Part shown: piece by piece, positions 34,521-48,900 of the stretch | How the letters are laid out: every line of letters starts with the position of its first letter | How positions within the stretch are numbered: position 1 is the first letter of the stretch | NCBI GenBank assembly: GCA_025526915.1 | Contig: JAHLKH010000002.1 | Span: 267,931-331,930, forward strand | Reading direction: 5' to 3' | From: Entophlyctis helioformis | Lineage: Eukaryota; Chytridiomycota; Chytridiomycetes; Chytridiales; Chytriomycetaceae | Length of the DNA: 64,000 nt | Translations under genes and position numbers: made by a program | Notes under the pieces: generated by a model | Databases searched by the model: none | Seen by the model: only the letters and a program-made list of their open reading frames with translations | Told to the model about the DNA's origin: nothing

Positions 34521-37176
34521 ATGGCGTCCTCGCAACGGCCGCATTCTGACCTGCTGCCCGCGGGCATCGCCTCGCCCGTCCATGCCATCCCGCCCTCTGC
34601 CGCCTCGTCGCTCGCACACGCCGGCGCACACGCCTATGTCCACGCAGGCCATGCTGGCCACGCAGGCCACGCCGGCCACGGAACAGGCACGCTGGGGCGG
34701 CCCACATCCGCCAATCTGGAGCAGCGGGCCGTCAAGGCTGCCAATGCACCGATGGGCGCAGCCGCCGCAGCCGCAGCCGCAGCTGCCGTGCGCCCGTCGT
34801 CTGAAATCATATCGTCGACATACAAGTCGCCCGAGGCTGAAGGTGTGCCCTCGCCCTGCTGTGCCCGCGGCCTGCCGCTGTCGGGCACAGCTCTTGCCCG
34901 CTCGCCTGTTCGCTTTCTCGCTTTCTCGCTCGTGCCCGCCCGCCCGCCTGCTTTGGCCGTGTTTGCTGCCGAGCACCCTCGCCGGCTTCGCTTGCCGGGC
35001 GGCTTGAACAGCGTGAATGGCTTGGACCGCACGCGTCGCCTGCGTCCGCCACGCCCTGACTGCCGTGACTGACCCGTCTTACACACAACACAAACCCGCC
35101 TTACATCCAACCCAACCCAACCCGCCGCATCTCCCGCCACAGCCATCGATCGCTGGTTCGAAGACCTCTCGTACTACGAGCGCACGCTGGAGCAGATGGC
35201 CCGTGCCAAGCTGGACGACCATTTCCGCGACGAGCTGCGTGCCATCGAGCAGTGGTTCTCGGTTCTCTCTGAGCCCGAACGCACAACGGCCCTGTACACC
35301 CTGCTGCAGAACACCACACAGGTTCAGATCCGCTTCTTCATCACCGTGCTGCAGCAGATGGCGCAGCGCGACCAGTCGGCTGGCCCGTTGTCTCCAACCC
35401 CACCGGCCCCCGCTGGATCCTCCACCATGGGTGCGTCCTGTTGACTGTTTTGACAGAGCTAGCAGAGACTGGCAGAGACTGGCTTGGCTGGACAGATGTG
35501 TCGGCATGGCTAACGTGATTCTGACGGACGACTCGACACGCGACCTGTGCACGAGCAGCCACTGCGTCCATGAGGGACGGCGACGAGGCATCCGTGTCGG
35601 CAGCAGCTTCGGCGGTCGCTGCTGCAGTCGCTGCCGCCGGAACCGACGACGAGCTGTTTGGCGTCAAGAGCAGCATGACATCAACGACATCCCGCAACAC
35701 GCGGCGACTCTACGACCGGCACAGCGCTCCGACTGCAGACGACAAGTACGTGCAGCTGCTGGGTGCTCTCGGCTCCGGCGACTCGTACAAGGTGGTTCCG
35801 GACGGCCCCAGTGGAGCCAGTGGCAGTGCCGCTGGACGCGGCGTGCGGCTGTCGCGCGACGATATAGACTTTGACGAGTTTTCCGCCAACAGCAGCTTCG
35901 GGTCGAACGGCAAACACGTGTCTGGATCGTCCAACAGCTCGGGCCTGAGCGCGCTGGCTGTTGGGTCCATGATCCGGCCCAAGACACCCGTGGACGAGGC
36001 GATTGCGTCTGCGAACTGGTCCATGATGCCGCCGCCGCCGCCTGCGCCACAGGTGTCTGAACGGACCACGTCGCTCAGTGTTGCTTCAGAGACGATGCCG
36101 CGCATCTCGGCGCGCACAACGTCGAGCCATCTGGGTAACTTGACTGGATCGCCAGCACAAATGGACATCCCGGCGGCGAATGCAGCCAGTGGCTTGCATC
36201 CGTCGCTGAGATCGGCACTGTCGCCGCCGCGGGCAGCATCGCCAGCGCCGCTTGGGCACCATGCACCAACCAGCCCGATTCCGGGCACAGCCGGTATTGT
36301 CGGCATGGGCATCCCGACCCGCGTCGCCAGCATGTCATCGCCCCTCATGAGCAGCCCCCTCCTCACGTCCAACCTTGCAACCTCGTCACTCTCAACCCCA
36401 TCGGCAACCACCACCACTACCACCACCACCACAACAACAACAGTAGTAGCAGCAGCAGCAGCAGCAGTAATCGGCGCCGGCGCTGACACGCCCACTTCTT
36501 CGGCGAGCACACCGCTTGGCGCTGCGACGCCGACGCAGGGCTTGATGGGACACCCGTCGCCCGGGTGGAACCATGTCGTTGCTGGTGGGCATGCCCACCA
36601 CTCGCTCTACGCGACGTCGGACGTGTCGGACGATACGGGCGAGCACGAGTCGAATGACCCGCGGAGCAGGACTGGCACGGGCGGCCTGCATCACAAGGAA
36701 AAGGGCAAGATACCCGACTCTGTGGATCTCGAGGCCATCAAGGGTGGGTTGTCTGTCTCTCTGTCTGCCTGCGTGTCTGTCTGTCTGCCTGTCTGCTCCT
36801 CGCTGTTTTGGGGGGTTTGGGTAGGCTGGTAGACTGACGCGCGAGAGTGGTGCTGGATGTGTGCCGCAGATATCCCCGGATGGTTGAGGAGCTTACGGCT
36901 GCACAAGTACACGCACATCTTTGAGAACGATGACTGGCGTGTCATGGTCAAGTTGTCCGAGGAAGATCTGATTGGTCGTGGCGTGGCGGCACTCGGTGCT
37001 CGACGCAAGATGCTCAAAGTGTTTGAGCTTGTGCGCAAAGAGCTTGAGGACCAGGTACCTGCCCTGCCCTGCTCTGCCCTGCCCTGCCCTATGGTGTTGT
37101 GTTGCGTTGGCGTCGGCGGTGACTGACTGGCAGTCGATGGGCATGTATGTATGCACGACAGGGCGTCGAGTTGTAG
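34521..37176 (+). CDS. VTS1: VTS1/Smaug-like SAM-domain RNA-binding protein
   Basis: Binds stem-loops in mRNAs through its SAM domain and recruits deadenylation; CCR4 is encoded nearby. Exons are 34521-34842, 35143-35430, 35556-36743, 36870-37054 and 37162-37176 (665 aa). A Ser/Ala/His-rich start leads to a conserved N-terminal helical domain ([37 protein letters not shown]). A long disordered Ser/Thr/Pro-rich middle follows, with Thr and Ala runs. The SAM domain is near the C-terminus ([37 protein letters not shown]). The final 15-nt exon (GVEL, stop) is inferred; using the AG at 37133 instead would give a longer, unconvincing tail. Confidence 0.87.
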
Positions 37177-37398
37177 ACAGCGTCTCCGAGGTTACACACA
37201 CACGTGCACGCACGCACGCATACAACACCTTCCCCTGTTTTCATTTTGCCTCTTACGGGTGGCTGGCCCTCCTTGATCCCCTCGCGAGCGTGCACTCTTT
37301 GCACCGCAGCCATAAAACAACAACGTACTACACACATCAGCCTTCCTCGTCCTTCCCTCGGCTTTATTCCTCTGCTCGTGTTGCTTGTCAAACTCGAA

Positions 37399-38876
37399 TC
37401 ACTTTTGTAGCAGGTGGATCGGCGCGTCCGTGGCAATGGCAGCCTCCTTGCCGCCGATGGTGCCGACAGACCCCGTGATGCCAAACGACGTCCACGACGT
37501 CACGTTGTCGGTGGGCTCGATCGCCACCCAGCTGAGACCGTTTGCCTTTTTGAGCACAATCTCGATCTTGGTCGACAGGATCTCGTATCTCGATGCCGCG
37601 GGATCAATCGGCTATCCCATCCCATCGCATCGTTGTCAAACCGCACCGGGCATGAGTATCTGCCCACATACACTCGGTAAATCCAACACATCCAAACAAA
37701 CAACGCACCTGGAACAGCGGCGTGTGGTACGTGTGCACACTCCCGTCCATGAACGCGACATTGACCTCGAGCCGACGCTCGCCAAACACAACCGTCGTCG
37801 ACGCGCGATCGACTTTTTTGGCAAACACCGAGACAATGACCTCGCCGGGTGTCTGGTACCAATCGCGTCTGCACTCGACCTGCACGCGTCCCTTGCCCTC
37901 GCCCGCCGCGCCGGCCAGGACGCCGTCCGTGAACCGGTGCAGCGCGGTCGTGCAGCCGGGGATTTTGAGAAACTCGTCAAACTCGAGGACGCGACGCGCG
38001 CAGCACGACCAGCCCTTGGAGCCTTCATGGAAGATGGGGGCGCCCGGGTGGTGGACGCACGGTTGTGTGCGCGAGGCCGCGTCGACGTGCGCGGCGTTGC
38101 AGCCTTTGCGGCGGCAGACGGTGCCTGGGGCGATGACGGCGTCGGGTGCGTCGTGGAGGTCCTGCTCGCGTGGCGCGGCTGGCTTTTCGGGCGTGGGCTG
38201 TGCGAGTGCGGGTGCAGGTGCCGGTGTGGGTGCCGGTGCAGCCGTGGTAAAGGTTTCGACGCCTGCAGATGAGACGGATGACGCGACGGCCGACGGGGTG
38301 TCGACGGGCTTGGCGACGGGTTTGGGGATCGGCGCCGGGGCAACGGCCGAGTGCTTGCCAGCGGTGCATCCGGGGATCTGCATGCGCATTGCACGGTCAG
38401 CGTCGGGACGCGTGAACATGGCGTGAACGGCGTGAACGGCATGAGGCCCACCTTGAGAAAGTCGTCAAAGTCGGTGACCTTCTTGGTGCAGCAAGACCAT
38501 CCCTGTGGCGTTGCCAGTGCAAAGGTGGGCTAGTGTGAGTGTGTGTGTATGTGCCGACGCACAGCCGTGTCTGCCGTCGCAGTTGCTGCTGGTGAACAGC
38601 AGGCTTGTAGGCAGCGGCAGCCAGCCCAGCCACGCGGCAGAACGCTGTGGAACGTTGCGGATTCTGGCTTGGCAGGGCCGTGGGCTTGCAGCAGCCAGAC
38701 TGGTGCAGAGCAGCGACGAGCGCAGCAACGGGCACGGCAACGGGAAGATGGCTTGCCTTGAGACCCTCGTGGAAGATGGGGCCGCCCGGGTGGAAGCGGC
38801 AGGCCTCGGCGGCAGCATCGGCGTCCGGGTCGAACGTCTGGCCGCAGCCCTTGTTCAGGCAGGCGATGGACGGCAT
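37399..38876 (-). CDS. CHORDC1: CHORD-CS cochaperone (CHORDC1/RAR1-like)
   Basis: Zinc-binding Hsp90 cochaperone. Exons, in transcript order, are 38876-38757, 38502-38452, 38377-37709 and 37611-37399 (350 aa). CHORD-I spans about residues 6-65 (CLNKGCGQTFDPDA, HPGGPIFHEGLKGWSCC, FDDFLKIPGCTAGKH). CHORD-II spans about 145-210 (CRRKGCNAAHVDAA, HHPGAPIFHEGSKGWSCC, FDEFLKIPGCTTALH). A CS/p23-like domain (RDWYQTPGEVIVSVFAKKV, RRLEVNVAFMDG, RYEILSTKIEIVLKKANG) completes the animal CHORDC1 order. Intron 1 (38756-38503) uses a GC donor (GCAAGC); without it GLKGWSCC cannot form. Two CACGTG elements and an inverted CCAAT lie 75-110 bp upstream of the start. Confidence 0.93.
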
Positions 38877-39718
38877 GTCGTGTTTGTCGAGATCTGGAGA
38901 AGCCGGCTCGGGCTGCTTTCGTCTTCGCTTGTTCCCTGAGAGTCGCCCGCTGATTGGCCCGCCATCCAGTCACGTGATAGCACACGTGACCTGCATTCCA
39001 TCAGCATCGGTTGTGCATCGGTTGAAGGTCCTCACGACAGATCTGGCTGGTCACACTACTACTACGGGTGGCTTTCCCGCCTTACAAAGGCTGTAGGTGC
39101 AGGCCGCTGACTCTTGGGCCATGCGACGGGTCGCTGGCCGGATGGTAAAGAGGCTGACAAGACAAATGGCAGTTCAATCGTCTGTCAAAGAACAACGAGG
39201 AGGGCAGCAGACGCAAGGAGACGATGGGGCAAGAATAAGGACTGTGCAAGCAGATATGGGACAGGATCACGGGACAGCAGGCCGTCTGGAGGATGCGCGG
39301 CATTAACGACCAGAGAGACTGAGAGGGACAAGGATCCCACAAAGGTCCGTGGCATCAAGCACACGGACGCGATGTGCTGAACAATCGATCCATCCATCCA
39401 TCCAGGCTATCTGCTCGTGGTCTGGCTGCTGGTGTTGCTGATCCTGTCTCCATCTTGCGAGTGCATATTCTTTGGTCTCTGGCGGGTTGCGGCGTGTTTG
39501 CTGGATAATGGGATGTGGCGAAGTCGGGTCTGGGGGAGTTGCTGCTGTAAAATGTTGGCGGCTGGGCGGGTAGTTGGATGGGTGCGGATGAAGAAGGAAA
39601 GGTCGGGTCAAGAATGAAGAGACGAAGCGAGATGCAGTCGGGCGGTCGGGCGGGCGGTGGGTCGGTCGGTGGGGGGGAAGTGTGGTCGGGGGATGGAATG
39701 TCTGCAGCGGCGGAGGTA
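38877..39718. other. upstream region of CHORDC1 and 3' flank of PP1
   Basis: No gene. Two CACGTG palindromes (38971-38976 and 38983-38988) and ATTGG at 38952-38956 lie just upstream of the CHORD gene. The part nearer 39700 is the likely 3' UTR of the PP1 gene. Confidence 0.5.
38952..38988. promoter_or_regulatory. paired CACGTG boxes with an inverted CCAAT
   Basis: Two perfect CACGTG palindromes 12 bp apart plus an ATTGG, 75-110 bp upstream of the CHORD cochaperone start. These are typical bHLH/bZIP and CCAAT-factor sites. Function is inferred. Confidence 0.45.
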
Positions 39719-41390
<1,672 letters not shown>

Positions 41391-43186
41391 ACAAGAGTGC
41401 TATGTGAAGAAGAAGCGTGCGGGGAGGTGTTTGTCGTGGTGGGCTGTAAGCGACCGAGGCAGACCAATCTGAGGCTGGAGGGAACGGGATTCCTCCTGGC
41501 TGCGGGTGTTGGCAGACGCGCAATGGTTGGGTTCGGTGGTGATGCCAATAGTGGTCGTCGTGGATCCCGCGGGTCGCAAGGAGCAAGGCAGGCAGGCGGA
41601 CAGGCAGGCAGGCAATCGTGTCAGTCTCGTGCGACACAGCAGCAGGTGGGCAGACACGGCAAGAGACAGCAAGAGACAGCGCGAGACGGCAGAAGGCGAG
41701 ACTGGGCAGGACAGCAAGGCACGACCGACAGAGTCCGCCAGGCCCAGCATCTCCGGTGCCAGACAGCCAGATGGCCACGCCTCCCAACCCCAGGAAAACA
41801 AGACAGGCAGGAGGGACGGCAGGGAGAGGAAGAGAAAGAGTGGGCTGCCGTGTCATGGTGCTGTCATTGGCGCTGCTGCTGTGGTGGCCACCGCTGCTGT
41901 TGCTGTTGCTGTCGCTGCTGCTGTGGGGCGGCCGTGCAGCTGGAGGAGCAGCAGACAGCGGCGCCATGCCGCGCTGTGCCGCGCTGTGCCGCGCTGTGCC
42001 GTGATGGCACACGACCAGCTGGGCACACGCTTCTGTGCTGCGACTTTCAGATCGAGAAAAGACGAGGCGGGCGGCCTTGGCGGGCAGCAGCTGGACTGGG
42101 CCTGTGCTGGGCAGTGTTGTGGTGCTGTGCTGAGGGTGCGGTGGTTGGCGAGAGCGAGGTGCGGCTGGCGACAGGGCGAGGCGGCCATATGCAGCGGGTT
42201 GTGCTGGCGCTGCTGGTGCTGGTGCTGGTGCTGCCGAGTGTTGCTGCTGCTACTGCCGAGTGTTGCTGCGCAGCGTGCCGCATGATTGCTCGAGACGAGA
42301 CAGACACAGGGCAGAGGGAGAGGCAAGGGTGCGAGAGGGTGCGGTGGGAGGCCGGCTGGCTGGCTGGCTGGCCGTGGTGGCTGGCCGTGGTGGCTGGCTG
42401 GCCGTGGTGGGCATGCATGGGGGCGGCAGGCGCTCTGGCCGTGTGCCGGGCAGCGACGCCCCGACACGCGGCCGCATGCGCTCTGGCCCTGCTGTCTGCT
42501 GTCTTCGCTCTGTCTTCGCTCTGCGCTCTGCCCGTCTGCCCGTCCGCATGGCTTGACGTGGCGGCAGCGGCACAAACTCACGTCTGCTGATGATTTGTGG
42601 TGAAAGGCAAAACGCAACTTGCCACGGCGCGACGTTGCCATTGCCGTGCGTGATGCAGAAGCGAGCGAGCGCTCTGGACCTGCTGCTGGGATGCTGCGGC
42701 CCCGTTGGATCCTTGCCGTCTGCCGCCTCGCCGCCGCCGTCGTCCTTGTCGCCGTCGCCTGCCGCACGCCGCACGCCAGCCAGCGCACTCGCGCAGCCGC
42801 ATGCGCTGCACCAGGGATCGGCAGCCGAGATCAGAGAGTCGCAGGCTGCACGGCCGCCTTTGCTCACACCGCAGCAGCCGCAGCAGCAGCAGCAGCTTCG
42901 CAACATTGGCCGCATCGTGCCCATCGACGACTCGTCGGCCGCATCTGCGTCTGCATCTGCATCTGGACTGCCAACTGCTGTCGAGCCAGCCGTCGTGGTG
43001 GATACGAGACCAGCATCTGGCCGCTTGAACGCCGGCGCCGCCGCTGCTGCTGCTACTGCTGCCCACAGCCAGACCAGCCAGACCAGCCGCGCCATCTGCA
43101 GCGATCGTGGGCCGCAGCACCACTCGACTGCCACGCCATCAGCGAATGCCGCCGTCGCCAACTTGCCACAACATCAAACAGCCAAC
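41391..43186. other. 1.8-kb gene-poor stretch before the pyruvate kinase gene
   Basis: No conserved gene is recognised. It is rich in short direct repeats such as CAGTCAGTC, GGCTGGCTGGC and TGGCCGTGG. An open frame from an ATG at 42654 (MQKRASALDLLLGCCG) runs in frame into the pyruvate kinase start through low-complexity Ala/Gln/Ser sequence. It could be 5' UTR, an N-terminal extension or a separate gene; I cannot tell. Confidence 0.4.
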
Positions 43187-45686
43187 ATGGTCTTCCCCAT
43201 CTCGCAAGGCAAGCCGCCGTGCCGTGCCGAATGCTGCCGCGGGGTTCCGTCTGCCCATGCCTGCCCATGTCTGCCATGCCTGCCATGCCTGCTTACCATC
43301 CACGTGCACGCTCTCTCGCCTCGCCCTTCTGGCCATGCAACCCCGTCGCTGGACGTCTGCGCTCGTGCTCGTGTCCGTCGCGCCTGTCGCCGCCAACGCT
43401 GCAACAACACGACGGCCAACGCCCAACCCTGCTCAGCCAGCTCATCGGGCATCCTCCGCACAAAGGTCGTCTGACCATTGGACCTGGTACGCCTCTTGCC
43501 CAGCCAGTCGCCAGCCAGCCAGCAGCCAGCCAGCCCTGGCCTGCTGGCCTGCTTCTTGTGCCTCTTGTGCTGACCATCGGCTGCCATCATTGCTGCCCTT
43601 CACATCGCATCGCATCGCATCACATCGCATCACATCGCATCGCTGCGGATCTGCGTCTTGTCCGCTGCTTCCCTCGGCTGCCTGCCAATGGCTCGCCGCC
43701 AACTCTCGGCCCGCAACAGCTTCGCAGTCCAAGGAGACGCTCACCAAGCTCGTCAAGAGCGGCATGAACATTGCCGTCTTAACATGAGCCACTGCACCCA
43801 CGAATCCGCCGCAGAGATCATCAGCACCCTGCGCGAGGTCCTCCAAGAACTCCCAAACAGCCCTCCCGTCGGCATCTGGCTCGACATCAACGGCCCCAAA
43901 GTCAGGTACGCCCTCGCATGTCCCGTCGCAGCGTCCATGCCTGCCTCGTCTGCCGCCAGCATGCACACGTGGCCATCGTCGCAGATCGATTGGCGATGCT
44001 AGCTGGCATCCACCTCGCGTGGCGGATGCATGTCCGCCTCGCTCGCAGCCTGATGCGATCAGATACACAGGCCGGCTGTCTCAATGGATGAATAGACGCA
44101 TTGATGTATGCATGGTGCTTACACGGGTGCTTGCATGCGTTCCGCCAATGATCGCTCAATAGAACGGGCAAGCTGGCCAACGGCGGCCCCGTGTACCTCC
44201 GAAAGGGCGACGAGTTCTTCTTTGTCAACGACCAGTCTGTCCTTGGTGATCACACAAAGGTCGCCACGACCTATACCCGTGAGCTTGTCCAGGTCGGCGA
44301 CAAGATGTGTGTCGATGACGGCCTCCTCTCGTTTGCCGTTGTCGAGCGTCTTGAGAACTCGATCCGCTGCATTGTCGAGAACAACGGTGCGTCGCAGCCA
44401 CCAAGCAGACCTGCATGGATTCGACGCAACTGACTCGTCCGTCTTGGGACGCTTGTTGGCTAAACAGGCGTGTTGGGCGAGAACAAGGGCATCAACTTCC
44501 CTGAACGCACCATCGAAGACCTTCCCACGATCTCTCCCAAGGACAGCCAGGACATCCAGTTTGCCCTCAAGCACGACGTGGACTTTATCTCCATCTCGTG
44601 CATCCGCGATATCGAGGACATGACCGAGGTCCGCATCCGTCTGGGCAACTCGCAGATCAAGGTGCTGGCCAAGATCGAGAACAAGCGCAGCATGATCAAC
44701 TTTGAGTCGATTCTCCGCGTCGCCGACGGCGTGGTCATTGACCGTGGATACCTTGGCGCCGAGGTCGAGGTCGATGTTATCTCGATCGCCCAGAAGAAGA
44801 TGGTTGCCTTGGTAAGACTCAAGACACTTGGCTCCTTGGATGTCTCTCGCTGGTCACCAACGCGATCGGCGCGATCTGACGCGACCTGTTTGCTTCAAGG
44901 CCAATGTTGCTGGCAAGCCCATCATGATTGCCAACCAGATGCTCGAGTCCATGTGCACCAACCCTCGCCCCACTCGCTCGGAGGCCGCTGGTACGTTACA
45001 GTCCATGCACCCTGCCGTGTGAACGTCAGACTCACCCCAATGCCCTTGGTCGCGACCGTCCCTTGGTCAGATGTCGCCAACGCTGTCATGGACGGCGTTG
45101 ATGGCCTTGTCCTCTCTGGCGAGACTGCCCTCGGTAAGCATCGCTCTTCATTCCCAACCCACTTGCGGGACAGACTCTCGTCTTACCAACCCACCCATTT
45201 GGCAGGCGAGTATGTCGTTGAGACGGTCGAGACCATGCGCAAGATTGCCAACCAGGCCGAGCTCAACACCAACTACCTCGAGTTCCAGGCCAAGGCCATG
45301 CGCAACGTGGCCAAGCCCGTCCATGTCAACGAGTCCATTGCCTCTTCGGCCGTCCTCGCTGCCCGCCAGATCGGCGCCACGGTCATTGTGTGCATCACCG
45401 AAGCCGGCGGCACCGCTCGTCTCGTCGCTAAGTACCGTCCTCTTATCCCCGTGCTCGCGGCGACCACGATCGCCCGCACTTCGCGCCAGCTCATGGCGAA
45501 CTTTGGATTGGAGCCGTACCACCACAAGGGCTCTCCCGAACGGTTGTGAGAGACACGCTCAAGTACGCGGCTGGACTCGGCATCTGCAAGCCAGGCGACA
45601 TCGCCGTCGTGACGTCGGGCCAGGTGATTGGCTTCCAGGAGGGAACCACGACACGCATGCAGATTGTCACTGTCCCCGAGTTCTGA
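43187..45686 (+). CDS. divergent pyruvate kinase, catalytic residues changed, three frame breaks
   Basis: Pyruvate kinase fold. Exons are 43187-43208, 43437-43486, 43720-43905, 44163-44386, 44468-44811, 44900-44990, 45071-45133 and 45206-45686 (about 487 aa if frame breaks are ignored). Family blocks: LRTKVV and TIGPASQSKETLTKLV, LDINGPKVRTG, VLAKIENKRSMINFE, NQMLESMCTNPRPTRSEA, GLVLSGETALG. The Mg-binding Asp in RGDLG is Tyr (RGYLG), and the Thr of the TQMLES motif is Asn, so canonical activity is doubtful. One base appears missing in exon 2 (near 43473), exon 3 (near 43786) and exon 8 (near 45546); exon phases fit only if each is restored. Intron 1 would be another GC-AG intron (CAAG|GCAAG). 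The first exon is the least certain. Confidence 0.8.
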
Positions 45687-45914
45687 TCTTGGGGGGGCCG
45701 CTGTGACCATCCAGTGTTGCATGTCGATCGCCTCCCCTGCATGTGTATCTATCTCTCTTCAAACAATGAACCAGGTGCCAGGGACGCATTCCCACTTGGT
45801 TGGGGCTGACGGACGGTTGTGAGCTTGCTCGGAAACCGGGGGAAACCGGGTTTGCCCAGCGCCACAAACGGCTCTTGATTTCCACAAGACCAGCATCGGC
45901 ATCACACATCACAC

Positions 45915-48900
45915 ATGGCGTCGCTTGCAGCCGTGGCAGGCGCCATCCCGCCGGTGCCGCTGCTGCGCTGCTCTATCGACAGCCTTTGGCAAATGTCCAA
46001 CAGCCTGCACGGCCTGCGCGCCAACCGCGGCGCCCTCGAGGTACTCGGGATCCGCTGCGGCATCTTCATCAAGGCCTGCTGCGAGCGTCTGCAGGCCGGC
46101 AACGCGGCCGACATCGAGCGCAGCATTCAAGCCGTGCGGGCGCTGCTCGACGACGTGCACCGCTTTGTGCAGAAGCTGGCCGCCAAGAACTCGCTGCGCC
46201 AGCTGCTGGGGTTCCTTGCCGCCTGCGCCAAGGTCGAGCAGTTTGACGACCAGCTGACCAGCTTTGTGCAGGTGAGCGCCGTCTGATGCCTGCCGCCTTT
46301 GCCTATCTGTGCAGTGGTGCACTCGGCCTGCATCCGACGCCACTGCACCAACGAATGAGGCTGAAGAGCGGCGGGCCGATGTCCGCCTGGCCTGTTCGCG
46401 GCGATTGCCGTATCTATGGATTCGACTGCTCACGCTTGTGCACACACACACATGGACACACACTTGGACACACACAGTCGCTGCAGCTGCCCATTGCATT
46501 CGATCGCCGCATCATCGCCAGCGCCATCCAGCAGGACGAGTCCGGCATCCCAGCGTTGCTCGAGCTGCTCTGCATCGAGCCCGACGTCACCAGCCAGTGC
46601 GTGGAAATATTGCTCGTCAGCTGACACCGCTTTGCCGGCAGCCTGTTGACATGGCGGCGATCAACTGACACACACACACATACGGCTGGTCTGCACGACC
46701 CTGCACGGCTCTGCACGGCACTCTCTGCAGATCCCTCGAGACGCTCGTCGACATTGACAAGTGCTTCAAGAGCGGTCTCGCCGGCTTCCCACCGCATCTG
46801 CAGACCAAGGCACGCAACATGCTCATGACCTCGCGCGACAACATCATCCGCAGATGCGGACGCAACATCGCCACGTCCGTGGCCACGTCCAAGGTGCAGC
46901 CGCTCGACCCAGACATGGTCGACATCCTGCACAACGAGCGTCTCGGCAAGGGCTCGCTCGGCTCCACGTTCAAGGCGATCGTCAGCGGCCGCAAAGCCGT
47001 CGCCAAGGTCATCTACGGCGTCGAGGGCCGGCCCATGGTCACGGCCATCGAGAAGCTGGCCGAGATCTGGGCTCCGCTGCGCCATGCACACATCCTGCAC
47101 ATGTGGGGCGTGTGTCTGTTTGCCGACAACCCGTTCATCATCACGCCGCTGATGCAGTGCGATCTGCGCACGTACCTGCAGCGCCGACTGGAGACGGACA
47201 TTGATGCGCGCGCAGGGTTTGTTGCGGGGATTGCAAAGGGAATGCGGTACTTGCACGAGCAGCCCGACCAGATCCTGCACGGCAACCTGAACGCACGCAA
47301 TGTGCTCATTGGTGAGCCAGTCGCCACGCGATAGCCATGCCTGCCTGCCTGCCTGCCTGCCTCTTAACGCTGCGTGCAGATGCCTGGCTGGCTCTGATGT
47401 GTGGCTGACTCTTGACCGCACGGACACCAACACGCCTCCACACTCTTCCACGCACAGGGCACGACGGCATCATTGCAATCACAGACTTTGCACTCGGCGA
47501 GCTCAAGTCGTTTGGCCAGACATCCTCGAGCAGATACACCTCCGCCACGCGCTGGCTCGCACCCGAGATGTACAAGCGCGGATACAAGCAAGCGCCGTCC
47601 GCCGATGTGTTTGCGTTTGGCATGACGTGCTACGAGATCTTCACGGGCCGCGTCCCGTTCTTTGAAGAGATCCACGACTCGATCGTGCAACCTTGGATCC
47701 AGAGCGGCGAGCGTCCCGACCGTCCAGAGGGAGTGCCCAGCCTGCTGTGGGAGATGATGCAAAAGTGCTGGCACCAGGACCCTGGGCAGCGGCCGACGTT
47801 TGCCGAGATTGACGAGCAGCTGACGCTTGTTGGGTACTTTAACGCGCCGTTTGCGATCGAGGGACCGAGGACGCTTAGCATTGCCGACACGGACAGTGAG
47901 TGGTGCACGCACGTGCCGTCTCTATGGCCGATGGGATGGCCGATGGGATGGCCGATGGACCGACTGCTGACGTGCTTGCACGGGACAGGCGTGTCGGTTG
48001 TCCACGAGATGATGAAGCGCGTCACGATGACAGACATGCGTCCCATGTCGCCCATGTCGCCAATGCAGCTACAGCTCCAGATGCCGATGCCGACGCCGCT
48101 GAGCCCACTCACGACGGCACAGGGACTGCAGCGTCTGCGTCTGCGCAAGGACTCCGAGTCAAGCAACATGGACTCGCCGCCATTGACGCCACCGAGGCAG
48201 CAGATCCACATTGCAGACATCAAGGTGCTGGTCAAGGCATTTCCTGACTGGGCATTCAGCAACGGCGTGCAGCCCGACACGGTTGTTCACCCGAGCTACT
48301 CGGTCGAGAACGGGCGACTCAAGACGCTGTGAGTGTGCATCGCAGAGTGTTGGCTGTGGTGTGGGAGTCGAGTCGATGGCGAAGTGGTCTTGGCTGGTCA
48401 CTGACACGGGGAATGGGACGACTGCCACGGGACGACTGCCACGGACCGTCCGCCATGGCAACCCAGGAATCTCAAGGGATACTGCATCACGGCCAGTGTG
48501 CCAACCACCATCTTCCGACTCAACGCGCTAGTCGAGCTGTAAGAGCAACCACAGACATGCGGCTGCCGCTTGGCACAGCATCCTGCTCACGCTCTGTTGC
48601 CATGCATGCATGCACGCCACACAGCGATCTGAGCAACAACATGCTGTTTGGCAGCATTCCAGACACACTCGGCAGCCTCGAAATGCTTGAGAAGCTGTGA
48701 GTTGCAACCCGCTCGCATTGTGTCGTGTCCCCATATCCCCACATCCATCCATCCATCGATCCATCGATCCATCGATCCATCCATCGATCGATCCATCCAT
48801 CCATCCATCCATCCACATTCTAGATCGCACATGTCCACTCTCGCAAGCTTGCGATGCTGACCAGTTGCTTCACATCCTCTGGCACTGCACTGCACTGCAC

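Noticed and set aside
41853..42788. 311-aa minus-strand ORF before pyruvate kinase
   Set aside because: Low-complexity translation of short direct repeats; no family resemblance and no supporting splice or start context.
45909..46499. 196-aa minus-strand ORF opposite the pseudokinase start
   Set aside because: Antisense shadow; the plus strand gives a continuous helical domain with in-phase introns.
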